Positions 1 through 7,684 of a DNA stretch of 64,000 bases are shown in pieces; position 1 is the stretch's first letter, and each line of letters starts with the position of its first letter. The stretch spans positions 1 to 64,000 of the forward strand of contig CAMZAK010000001.1 in the NCBI GenBank assembly GCA_947304245.1, in the 5' to 3' direction. Under the pieces are notes generated by a model. The model did no database searches. It was given only the letters and a program-made list of their open reading frames with translations, and was not told the DNA's origin. The DNA is from an uncultured Clostridia bacterium (GTDB taxonomy: Bacteria > Bacillota > Clostridia > Oscillospirales > Ruminococcaceae). The position numbers were made by a program, and so were the translations under genes.

Positions 1-1
1 A

Positions 2-1963
2 GAACAAATACTAGCTGAAAGAAAAAATTATAGTAAAGCAAATAAAAAAATAAATGTTTTAGAATTAGAAAATAAAATGTTGAAAAAAATAAAAGCACGT
101 ATAGAGGGTTTATATAAAATTTATTTAATTGATGAGGAAAAAGATGTTGTTTTAAACAAAAAATTTTCTGTTGAAGAAGTTAAAGAAAATGATGAAGATT
201 TTCGTAGATTAGTAGAAAAATATGAATTAAAATTAAAAAAAGAATTATATGGGGAAGAACGCTATTATATTAAAAAGTTATATGGAGATTTAAGAGATTT
301 AATAAGTTTTTATGAATCTAACCAAAAAGAAAACATAGAAGAAAAAATGCTAAATAAGATTGAGACTCCTACTAGTTCTAACGAAATTTTTAAATTTAAT
401 TCATTAATGAGTGAGGAAAAAATTTATAATCTAAAAAATGAAAATGAAGAGCTTTTTCAAAAAATAAAAGATATTTTAGATTACCAGGATAATAAAATTG
501 GAAATGGCAGTAAACTAGTAAAAATTTTAGAAAAATTAAAATTTGAAAGAGAAGTTTATAAAAATAATAAAGACGGTTCTTTCATTGTTTTAGAAAACTA
601 TAAATTACAAGAATTATTAAGAGAAATAAATGAAATATGTGAAAATTTTAATGAAGCATTTTATGAAATTGCAAAGAAATATGAAGAAGATGCTAATTTA
701 AATGAAGATGCATATAAGAAAATTAGAGGAATATATAATAAATTAGAAGATTTAATAGAATTTTATGAAACAACTTCGAAAAATTTAGAACTCATTAAAC
801 TTAAAAATGAAAATGAGAAATATTATGCTAAAATATTTAATTTCTTATTTGAGCAGTGTAAAAACATGGAGGAAAAAGCTTCTTTAATGGAAATTTTAGA
901 AGAAATAAATTTATTTAAAGAAATTTGGAGTAAAAAAAATATTTCGAAGAATTATAATATTCTTTTAAAAGAAAACGAAAATTTAAACGATGTTAACAAA
1001 AGTTTAAATAATTTATTAGAAAAAATAAATGGTGATAATAAATTTTGTGAAATTATAAATAAATATGAAGAAGACAAGCATTTTAATTATCTTTTAAATT
1101 ATGAAGAAATTAGGAAATTATACCGTAAATTAATTAATTTGAAAGATTTTTATGCTTTTAATTCAGAAGAAACATTAGAAAATTTGAACACAATAACTTT
1201 TAATAAAGAAGAGAAAACAAATAAAACAAATGTTGATGAAAAAGAAAGAAAAATGCAAAGTGTTAAAGTTTTTAAACAAAGGTATACTAAAGAAGCTATT
1301 TATGAAGAAATTCCTAAAATTATAGCTGAAATTGAAAAAAAATTAGGTGATGTTCAACAAAACGCTGAAAACATAAAATATATTGTTTCTATAAATTTTT
1401 TGAAAAGCATGCTAGAAAAACTCAAAACTTATTATGATGAAATAAATTATGTTAAAACCATTAAAGAACGAAATAAATTTGATTTGCTTTTTTTCGATTT
1501 ATTTCAAAAATTTGAAGAAATTTTATTTGAATTAAAAGATAAACCCGAAACAATAAAACAATTTGCAGTGGCATTAGATGAAAACAACAACGAAGATGTT
1601 GGAAACAACAACGAAGATTTTGAAGAAGAAGAAGTTGATAGATACACTGGAGATTATGAATGGGGTTTTCTTGGATATGAAAACGATGGCAGTTCAGAAG
1701 ATGAAGATAGAATAGAAAAAGACAGAGAAAATCTTGAAAATTACTATAATAAAATTAAACAAATTTTACCAGAAGAGTTGGGTTTATTTGAAGAGTTAGA
1801 ACTTTTATGTGATAATATTCATTATGCTAAAGACCCTGTATATGATTGTAAGAAAGAAAAGGAAAATTTAGATAAAAAACTTAAAAAAATATCAGATAAT
1901 ATGTTGAAATTAAACATGAGATTGAATAAATTTAAATCTAAATTAGATTTGGCAATTTCTTAA
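2..1963 (+). CDS. Array paralog with three tandem A modules, 5' end outside the window
   Basis: The reading frame is open to the left edge, so the ATG at 77 is internal and the leader lies outside the window. No known family is recognised. Three copies of a helical module of about 115 residues (module A) are visible. Each has a start like K-N-E-N-E-x-x, a middle E-x-L-L-x-x-I, then F-x-x-x-A-x-x-Y-E-L and an end L-Y-x-K-L-x-x-L-x-x-F-Y-E. They cover roughly residues 1-107, 143-258 and 266-388 counted from nt 2. A strongly acidic stretch near residue 540 precedes a C-terminal helical part (about 575-653) resembling module E of the genes at 9617 and 11638. There is no signal peptide or membrane segment in the visible part. 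It ends in TAA 62 bases before the shared palindromic terminator. Confidence 0.85.
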   Translation, partial: EQILAERKNYSKANKKINVLELENKMLKKIKARIEGLYKIYLIDEEKDVVLNKKFSVEEVKENDEDFRRLVEKYELKLKKELYGEERYYIKKLYGDLRDLISFYESNQKENIEEKMLNKIETPTSSNEIFKFNSLMSEEKIYNLKNENEELFQKIKDILDYQDNKIGNGSKLVKILEKLKFEREVYKNNKDGSFIVLENYKLQELLREINEICENFNEAFYEIAKKYEEDANLNEDAYKKIRGIYNKLEDLIEFYETTSKNLELIKLKNENEKYYAKIFNFLFEQCKNMEEKASLMEILEEINLFKEIWSKKNISKNYNILLKENENLNDVNKSLNNLLEKINGDNKFCEIINKYEEDKHFNYLLNYEEIRKLYRKLINLKDFYAFNSEETLENLNTITFNKEEKTNKTNVDEKERKMQSVKVFKQRYTKEAIYEEIPKIIAEIEKKLGDVQQNAENIKYIVSINFLKSMLEKLKTYYDEINYVKTIKERNKFDLLFFDLFQKFEEILFELKDKPETIKQFAVALDENNNEDVGNNNEDFEEEEVDRYTGDYEWGFLGYENDGSSEDEDRIEKDRENLENYYNKIKQILPEELGLFEELELLCDNIHYAKDPVYDCKKEKENLDKKLKKISDNMLKLNMRLNKFKSKLDLAIS

Positions 1964-2024
1964 AAATAAACCTATAAAGTAGAATTGTTTTAATTAAATA
2001 AGATGGTTTTGTAATTTTTAATTA

Positions 2025-2058
2025 AAAACATATGAAATTAATTTTTCATATGTTTTTT
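2025..2058 (+). terminator. Array palindrome, terminator of the gene ending at 1963
   Basis: AAAACATATGAAA and TTTCATATGTTTT form a perfect 13-bp stem around loop TTAATT, followed by more T. The same palindrome lies between most genes of the array. It has an A-tract on one side and a T-tract on the other, so it could act in both directions. Confidence 0.8.
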
Positions 2059-2060
2059 GG

Positions 2061-2090
2061 TTGACTTTAAACTATAAAATTTTGTAAAAT
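2061..2090 (+). promoter_or_regulatory. Array promoter in front of a decayed copy
   Basis: TTGACT and TAAAAT are separated by 18 bp. It begins 2 bp after the preceding terminator. The sequence up to the start codon nearly matches that of the gene at 23928, so gene and control region were copied together. Confidence 0.7.
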
Positions 2091-2124
2091 TATTATAAAT
2101 TTTTTTAAAATGGAAGGGTTTAAA

Positions 2125-2330
2125 TATGTTTAACAACATTAATGAAAATTTAAAATTAAAGCAAGAGATAGTTAAAATGCAAGATAACGAACAGTTAAAA
2201 TAAATTAAAAAAAGAAGAAAAAGTTAATAATAAAAAATTATTAAGAGAATAAAGAATTGTAAGAGTTGTTTCTGATGATAAAATATCAGATAAAATATTT
2301 AAATTAGGAAAAGAATTTAATAAAAAATAA
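2125..2330 (+). pseudogene. Decayed array paralog that keeps the leader
   Basis: An ATG with ribosome binding site GGAAGGG starts a 25-codon frame containing the leader NINENLKLKQEIV, and it then meets TAA at 2200-2202. The DNA aligns with the first codons of the gene at 23928: GAA CAA TTT AAA GAA there reads GAA CAG TTA AAA TAA here. An extra A in the next A-run shifts the frame, and more stops follow. Promoter, ribosome binding site and leader are intact while the body is gone. A short leader peptide could still be made, but I infer a pseudogene. Confidence 0.75.
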
Positions 2331-2370
2331 ATAACACACATAAAGAATAAAAATATGTGTGTTATTTTTT
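2330..2370 (+). terminator. Terminator after the decayed copy
   Basis: AATAACACACATA pairs perfectly with TATGTGTGTTATT around an 11-base loop, followed by T residues. The sequence differs from the common array palindrome. Confidence 0.75.
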
Positions 2371-2426
2371 AATGCTTTTTTATCCCAGCATTGTTTGCTA
2401 AATTTAATGTAAAATTTTTTTAAAGT

Positions 2427-2774
2427 TTATCCTTTAGCTTTAAGTAGCTGTATTTTATAAGACAAATTTTTGCTAATAGTTTCAAAATTGCAGATCAATC
2501 TTTTATATGAATAGTTTTTAGATGATTTATTTTCTTTTAATTTCTTATTTATGCGATTTATTTGTTCTTGCACTGAAACTTTCATTTCGTTTATTCGTTT
2601 TAGTGGTTCTTCTTTAGAAATTGAGTTTTCATTAATTTCATGTATATTATCTGCTAATATATCTAAATAATTTTGTAAAATTTTTATATCATCTTCTTCT
2701 TGCAGTTTTACTTTTCTTTCAATTAATGGTTTAGCCACCACATCAATTTTACTTAATACATCATTTGCTTGCAC
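2427..2774 (-). CDS. Short array paralog, 115 residues
   Basis: Not a known family. GTG start at 2772-2774 with GGAG eight bases upstream. The N-terminus (ending in SKIDVV) resembles the end of the array leader. The rest is charged and helical. Its last 35 residues (around KSSKNYSYKRL) resemble part of module F in the genes at 2910 and 3942 (KSKSNTF, KSSSNEFKFKKL). It may be a truncated paralog or a small family member. No terminator with a T-tract on its own strand was seen after it. Confidence 0.6.
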   Translation of the reverse strand: MQANDVLSKIDVVAKPLIERKVKLQEEDDIKILQNYLDILADNIHEINENSISKEEPLKRINEMKVSVQEQINRINKKLKENKSSKNYSYKRLICNFETISKNLSYKIQLLKAKG

Positions 2775-2909
2775 TTTTTTTCACTCCTTTTTAGATCATC
2801 TTTTCATTTATAACATTTTATTTTGGAAAATTCTGTTGTTTTTTGTTGCTTATTAAAAAAATCAAAATATGTTTATTTTTGAACATTAATTCATTTAAAT
2901 AATTTTTTT

Positions 2910-3860
2910 TTAATTTATTTTATGATTATTTATGTTATTTAAAATTGCTTTTAAAAGAACGTCTATGTTTTGATAAATAATCAAAAACTTTGTTTTATCA
3001 TATAAATTATACCCATTATTTAGTTTTTCCATTATGGTGGATAGTTTATCTAAATTTTTTATTTGCATATCAAAAATATTTAAATAATATTTTAAAAATT
3101 CTCCTTTTTCGTTTTTTTCCTCATCGCCAAATATTATATCGAAGTATTTTGTAGCTTTTTTTAAATTTAAAAAATCGAAATATTTATAATTTTCTTTTTC
3201 AAATTCATTTTGTGTAAAAATGTCTTCTTTCGTGGGTATTTCATCTTTATTGTTTTCGTTTAAAGTTTCTTTAATTCCAGTAATATTAATTAAATTTTCA
3301 TATTTTTCATCATATTTAATTAATTTGTTAGAAAAAAACTTAATATTATTTAAATATTTTTTAATGTTTTTTATTTTTTCAATTAGATCTTGTATTTTGA
3401 TAATAATAAATGTATTAGATTTAGATTTTAAATTTTCTTGTAATCTGTTTAAAGCTCTTTTTTTGCTTTTTAAAAAAATTTTTTCAGCCATTCTACTATA
3501 TTTTCTAGTTTGTGCTATCTTTTCCTTTTTAGATAATGTTGTAAGATACATTCCATCATCGGGGTTTTTCTTTGAAAGGTTAAACAAATCATCAGCAAAC
3601 GCATATTTTATGTAATAGTCTAAATATCTTTCCATTTTTTCTGTTTGTTTAAAAATTTCATCACTTAAATTTTTTAATTCTAAAGCGTAGACTGAAAATG
3701 TTTGCAGTAAAGCTTTTTTCTTGTTTTCTTTTTTTTCTTCATCTTGCCATTCTTTTAGGTTTTCATTATTAATAGCTGTTTTAGTTTTTATTTGTTCAAT
3801 AATTTCTGTTTTTAGTTCTTTACTATTTTGTAAGATTTTATTTTGTGCGTTATTTTCCAT
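2910..3860 (-). CDS. Array paralog with module F, 316 residues
   Basis: Unknown function. ATG start with AAGGAAAA upstream. Leader-like residues 7-25 end in LKTEIIEQ. A Lys/Glu-rich link (NLKEWQDEE) like that of the gene at 7685 follows. Module F (about residues 65-200) has KMERYLDYYI, DLFNL, then an L-x-x-x-L-K-S-K-S-N-x-F helix and an IKKYL segment. The same order is seen in 3942-5237. No signal peptide or membrane helix. It follows the split gene 3942-5516 in the direction of transcription, 81 bp away, with a weak terminator between. Confidence 0.85.
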   Translation of the reverse strand: MENNAQNKILQNSKELKTEIIEQIKTKTAINNENLKEWQDEEKKENKKKALLQTFSVYALELKNLSDEIFKQTEKMERYLDYYIKYAFADDLFNLSKKNPDDGMYLTTLSKKEKIAQTRKYSRMAEKIFLKSKKRALNRLQENLKSKSNTFIIIKIQDLIEKIKNIKKYLNNIKFFSNKLIKYDEKYENLINITGIKETLNENNKDEIPTKEDIFTQNEFEKENYKYFDFLNLKKATKYFDIIFGDEEKNEKGEFLKYYLNIFDMQIKNLDKLSTIMEKLNNGYNLYDKTKFLIIYQNIDVLLKAILNNINNHKIN

Positions 3861-3923
3861 AAATTTTCCTTTCTTTACTTACAAATTGCACCTGCTCTTT
3901 TTTTGGCTCTAAAGTTTTGTTAA

Positions 3924-3948
3924 AATTTAACTTTTGTTTTGTTAAATT
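3924..3948 (-). terminator. Possible terminator overlapping the stop of the upstream minus-strand gene
   Basis: On the minus strand AATTTAAC pairs with GTTAAATT around a 9-base loop and is followed by TTT. It overlaps the stop codon at 3942-3944. It is A/T-rich and weak. Confidence 0.4.
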
Positions 3949-5237
3949 AAATATTTCACATTAAGTTTTTTGTAATTTCTTATTAATGAATTTTTTTCTT
4001 TTATTTTATTTTGTAGTATAAAATTCATTTCATAATATTCAGATAAACAAAATTCAATTAATTTTTTTAAGTTCTTTTTTTTAAGTTTAATAAAATCTTG
4101 ATTATGCTCATTTTCAATATTTTTAATATCTTGTATGAATGAAGATATGATGTTTAATTTATTTATTAAAAGATTATATGTTTTTAAATAATCATCTAAA
4201 AATGTATTTTCATCTTCTTCATATTCATTATTTTTATTGGTTTTCTTAAAATTTTCAAAATTTTTTTCTAGGTAAGACTGAGCATCTTTTAAATTTAAAG
4301 GTTTCATTTCAATAGGTTTTTTAGCATCTTCTTCATTTTCGTTACTTTTAAACAACACTTTAATAAAATTTTCTATTTCATCTAAATATATTTGTTTTTC
4401 TTTAATTTTTTTAATTATTTCATGTAGTTTTTTAAATTTAAATTCATTTGAAGAAGATTTAACTTTTTCAGCTAAAAAGCCTAAAATTTTATTATTAATA
4501 TTTAAAATTTTTTGTTCTTTTTCTTTTAAAATATTTAATGAATCATACAGAGATTTTCTTTCAGTAAAAATTCTACTTTTAACATCTAGGTTAAATAAAT
4601 CCTTGAATTCATATATATTAGCAAATTTATGTAAAAGAATAACGATTTTTTTAAAAGTTTTAGAAATATAATAATCTAAACATTCTTCCATTTTTTTTTT
4701 GTTATTATGAATTTTGCAATTTAGTTTTTGTAATTTTTGAGCATGTTCATTAAGTGTTACAGTAATGCCTTTTTTTAAGGCTTCTTTTTTACTTAATTCT
4801 TCTTCTTCTTCAAAAACAATTTTGTTTGGGTTTTCTTTTTTTTCTTCAGCTATTTTTTCTATCCATAATTTGTTATTATTAGTTTTTTCTTTTAAATTAT
4901 TTTCGTTAAATTTTTGTTCAGGTTTATAAAAAATTTCTAGTGAAAATGTTCTATTTTTTTCATAAAAATCAATTAATCTTTTTAATTTGTTATGAATATT
5001 TTTAATAAATTTATAAGAGGAATTATCTAATTTTTCTTTTAATTCACATTTTTCTGCTAACTTAAAAAATTCTAGGGCTTCTTCTGAAAAATAATAATTA
5101 AAAATATCTTCTAATAATTCTTTTTCTTTATTTAAAATTTTAAAGTTTAAATTATTGTTATTATGTTTTTTTTTTAATTTCTCTAATTTTTCTAGCATGT
5201 TTTTTAAAATAATATTATTTTTAGTTAAAGTTTTCAC
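3942..5237 (-). CDS. C-terminal part of the split paralog (modules A and F)
   Basis: This is 431 codons downstream of the in-frame TAG. The first possible start is GTG at 5235-5237, but no convincing ribosome binding site precedes it, so independent translation is doubtful. Residues 10-95 hold most of module A (LKNMLEKLEKL, FFKLAEKCELKEKL, LKRLIDFYE). A linker with ENPNKIVFEEEEE, shared with the genes at 5638 and 7685, follows. Module F occupies about residues 180-300 (KMEECLDYYI, KSSSNEF). The frame has no further damage. Confidence 0.6.
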   Translation of the reverse strand: MKTLTKNNIILKNMLEKLEKLKKKHNNNNLNFKILNKEKELLEDIFNYYFSEEALEFFKLAEKCELKEKLDNSSYKFIKNIHNKLKRLIDFYEKNRTFSLEIFYKPEQKFNENNLKEKTNNNKLWIEKIAEEKKENPNKIVFEEEEELSKKEALKKGITVTLNEHAQKLQKLNCKIHNNKKKMEECLDYYISKTFKKIVILLHKFANIYEFKDLFNLDVKSRIFTERKSLYDSLNILKEKEQKILNINNKILGFLAEKVKSSSNEFKFKKLHEIIKKIKEKQIYLDEIENFIKVLFKSNENEEDAKKPIEMKPLNLKDAQSYLEKNFENFKKTNKNNEYEEDENTFLDDYLKTYNLLINKLNIISSFIQDIKNIENEHNQDFIKLKKKNLKKLIEFCLSEYYEMNFILQNKIKEKNSLIRNYKKLNVKYLI

Positions 5238-5291
5238 ATTTAAATTTTGTGTAACCTTTTCAAATAAACTTTTGTTATATTTTTTATAGGA

Positions 5292-5516
5292 CTATAAGGT
5301 GTATTTAACATTTTCATCATTATTTGTGGTATTCATCTCGTTAAAATTGTTATTATATTCTTTTTCTTTAATTAATTGGTTTTTGGGTTGTTTTGTTGGT
5401 TTATTTTGTTTTTTAAGATATTGCAAAATGGGTTTGAAATCATTCTTTGTTTCTTCAACAATTTCTGTTTTTATTTTTTGTTGATTTATTAAATTTTGAC
5501 TATTATTAATTTTCAT
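5292..5516 (-). CDS. N-terminal leader part of the split paralog, 74 residues
   Basis: ATG start with AAGGAG upstream. It carries the leader (NNSQNLINQQKIKTEIVEE) and a Lys/Pro/Gln linker before the TAG at 5292-5294. As read it would release a 74-residue leader peptide. I see it as the translated front of a broken gene. Confidence 0.65.
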   Translation of the reverse strand: MKINNSQNLINQQKIKTEIVEETKNDFKPILQYLKKQNKPTKQPKNQLIKEKEYNNNFNEMNTTNNDENVKYTL

Positions 5517-5590
5517 GATTTCTCCTTTTATAACTAATTTTCAAAAATTAATCTAACATGTTTTTAGGTTAAAATTAAAAAATCAAATAA

Positions 5591-5620
5591 GACCACATAG
5601 GTTTAATCCTACGCGGTTTT
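5591..5620 (-). terminator. Terminator of the gene at 5638-7521
   Basis: On the minus strand ACCGCGTAGG pairs with CCTATGTGGT around ATTAAA, with two G-U pairs. Those wobbles only work in minus-strand RNA, which fixes the direction. It replaces the usual ACATATG palindrome here. Confidence 0.75.
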
Positions 5621-5637
5621 ACAATTTAATTTTTAAA

Positions 5638-7521
5638 TTAATAGTTCCTTCCAGAGTCCATTTCAGATTTTGCATAAAAATCTATTAATTCGTTTAAATA
5701 TTCAAATAATTTATTTACAATAGAATCATCAGTTTTTTTAATGGAATTATTAGATAAATTATTTATTTTTTCAAAAACTTCGTTAAATAAGTTGTCGTGA
5801 ATTTGCATCTTTCTTTCATTGTCATATGTAATACAGTGTTTTGCTCTACCGAGATGCCATGCGAATTTAGGATCTTCCTTTAAAAAACTTATTTCTTCAT
5901 CAATCTTTTTCCTATCATCATCATAAAATGTAAGAAAAAGATAAAATCTGGTTTTTTCATCATCAATCATATTTTTTATTTTGTCAGCTGGCAATTCAAC
6001 TTCTTGAATTTTTTTAAACTCTTCAAAAAAAGTTTTTTTAAAATTTTCACTAATTAAATTCTTTTCTTTTTCATTGATGTTATTAAGATCTCTTTTAATT
6101 TTAGGTGAACAATTTATTATTAAATTATAAATTTTATGTAACTTAATGTTTTCTTCTTTTAAAAATTTATAAATAATATCTAAATTATTTGAAAATTTTA
6201 TTTTATCAATATTGTTTTTACAATACTCTCTATAATCATTATTAAAAATTAAAGATAAAACATTTAAATTTAAAAGTTTTCTTTCTTTATAAGATTTATT
6301 TTGTAAATAAAAAGGGTCTAATGTATCTATTTTAATTGATATATCTTTATTAACATTATTTAAATTAGAAAAAATAAATTTAGAATATTCCTCGTTTTCT
6401 TCAAATAATTTTTTTGTTTCATTTAATTTTTTTATTTTATTTAATTTTTTTATTTTATTTTTTATTTCATAACTAAATTTTTTATCTTCATAATCTTTAT
6501 CATTTTCATAATCTTTATAATTTTCATAATCTTTATAATTTTCATAATCTTCATAATCTTCATCATATATACCATTTTTACAATCTTTATAATTTTCAAT
6601 AAATTTATTATAAAACTTTTCAAAAATTTTATAACAATCATATTTAAATTTTACTGGTTCTCCTTCCATAATGTCAGAATTAATATCATTTAAAAATTCA
6701 TTGTTACTACTTAAACTTCCTAAAATACTACGCCCAATATTTATATTTCTAACTCCAAATTTTGTTATGAATCTCTTTAATGCTCTAAATAAATAGTCTA
6801 AACATTTTGTTTCTATTTTTATTATTTTGTCTAAATAATCTAAATCTTTTATATTATTTAATGATTTTCTAAACAGCATTCTTTTTTGTTTGAAATCCTC
6901 AAATATTCTATAAAATGTAGCATATATTTCATCTATTGCTCTAATTTTGCGATTACCATAAATAGTGCAAAGTCTTAAATTATAATGATAATTTGGAAGA
7001 AAATTTCTTCTATAATTTTCAAAAACACCTCTAAATAAAACTTCATCTTCAAAAACTTTATATTTAACAAGTGCGAGAAAATTATCCATAAAATTTTCGT
7101 AAACTTCATCTAATTGTTTTAACTTTAAACTTTTTAATTTTTCATCTTCTTCACTTAATTCTTTATCTTCTTTACTTAATTTTTTATAATTCTTAATTAT
7201 GCTATTTAAAAAATTTTCATTTAAATTGTTATTTTGTTCTTTTTCTTTATTTTCTACAGGTGTTTCAAGATCTTTTTTTTCTTTTTCTTCTTCAAAAATA
7301 ATTTTGTTTGGGTTTTCTTTTTCAGTTTCGTTTAAATTATTACTTTCTTCTCTTTTTTTCTGTTGTTCTTTTTCTTCATTTCTTTCAGGTATTTCAGCAT
7401 CTTTCCATAGTTTGTTTTCAATAGTTTTCTCTTCTTTTTTTTCGTCTTTTAATTTTTCAACAATTTGTGTTGGGGCTTTTTGCTGTTCTTTTAAAATACG
7501 TTCATTGTTAATATTTTCCAT
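5638..7521 (-). CDS. Array paralog with modules B, C and D, 627 residues
   Basis: Unknown function. ATG with GGAG upstream. The leader (NNERILKEQQKAPTQIVEK) matches the gene at 7685 almost residue for residue. Charged linkers with ENPNKIIFEEE follow (about 20-130). Module B (about 130-310) has YATFYRIFEDFKQKR, KDLDYLDKI, YLFRAL, NNEFL and EPVKFKYDCYK. Two slippery repeat tracts (residues 318-344 and 352-369) lie before module C (about 370-545). Module D (about 560-627) ends in a short helical pair near LFEYLNELIDFYAKSE. There is no module A. Soluble and probably helical, with its own promoter and terminator. Confidence 0.88.
   Translation of the reverse strand: MENINNERILKEQQKAPTQIVEKLKDEKKEEKTIENKLWKDAEIPERNEEKEQQKKREESNNLNETEKENPNKIIFEEEKEKKDLETPVENKEKEQNNNLNENFLNSIIKNYKKLSKEDKELSEEDEKLKSLKLKQLDEVYENFMDNFLALVKYKVFEDEVLFRGVFENYRRNFLPNYHYNLRLCTIYGNRKIRAIDEIYATFYRIFEDFKQKRMLFRKSLNNIKDLDYLDKIIKIETKCLDYLFRALKRFITKFGVRNINIGRSILGSLSSNNEFLNDINSDIMEGEPVKFKYDCYKIFEKFYNKFIENYKDCKNGIYDEDYEDYENYKDYENYKDYENDKDYEDKKFSYEIKNKIKKLNKIKKLNETKKLFEENEEYSKFIFSNLNNVNKDISIKIDTLDPFYLQNKSYKERKLLNLNVLSLIFNNDYREYCKNNIDKIKFSNNLDIIYKFLKEENIKLHKIYNLIINCSPKIKRDLNNINEKEKNLISENFKKTFFEEFKKIQEVELPADKIKNMIDDEKTRFYLFLTFYDDDRKKIDEEISFLKEDPKFAWHLGRAKHCITYDNERKMQIHDNLFNEVFEKINNLSNNSIKKTDDSIVNKLFEYLNELIDFYAKSEMDSGRNY
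6413..6465. repeat. 18-bp in-frame repeats coding LNKIKK-type units
   Basis: About three imperfect 18-bp units lie inside the gene at 5638-7521 and code LNKIKK, LNKIKK, LNETKK. The 18-bp period keeps the frame, so copy number could change without inactivating the gene. Confidence 0.7.
6487..6566. repeat. 18-bp in-frame repeats coding Tyr/Asp/Glu/Lys units
   Basis: About four 18-bp units, close to TTCATAATCTTTATAATT on the plus strand, encode ENYKDY-type hexapeptides on the minus strand. It is a minisatellite-like tract in the link between modules B and C and should be prone to slippage. Confidence 0.75.
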
Positions 7522-7551
7522 AATATTCTCCTTTTTTCTAAATTTTCCATA

Positions 7552-7580
7552 ATATTACAATATTTCCCATTTTTTGTCAA
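7552..7580 (-). promoter_or_regulatory. Array promoter of the gene at 5638
   Basis: On the minus strand, TTGACA at 7575-7580 and TAATAT at 7552-7557 with a 17-bp spacer beginning AAAAATGGGAAATATTG. It directly follows the palindromic terminator of the preceding gene. Confidence 0.75.
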
Positions 7581-7587
7581 ATAAAAA

Positions 7588-7615
7588 AACATATGAAAAA
7601 TTATTTCCATATGTT
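7588..7615 (-). terminator. Array palindrome, terminator of the gene at 7685
   Basis: AACATATG and CATATGTT stems with further A/T pairs inside. Same element as at 2025. It sits between the stop of the gene at 7685 and the promoter of the next gene. Confidence 0.7.
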
Positions 7616-7684
7616 CTTGATTTTAATTAAATGTTAATTAAATTTTTAATGTAAAACTTTAGATTTATTTTATTAATTTTTAAA

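Larger units (their letters stand above)
3942..5516 (-). pseudogene. Array paralog split by a single in-frame TAG
   Basis: Frames 5292-5516 and 3942-5237 are in the same phase, separated only by TAG at 5292-5294 and 18 sense codons. The intervening codons read NKSLFEKVTQNL, which aligns with the module A start of paralogs (for example ENEGLFLKIKEFL in the gene at 9617). The original gene was therefore continuous: leader, proline/lysine linker, module A, module F. No indel is needed; one base change would restore it. TAG is a normal stop elsewhere in the window, so reassignment is unlikely. Confidence 0.8.
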
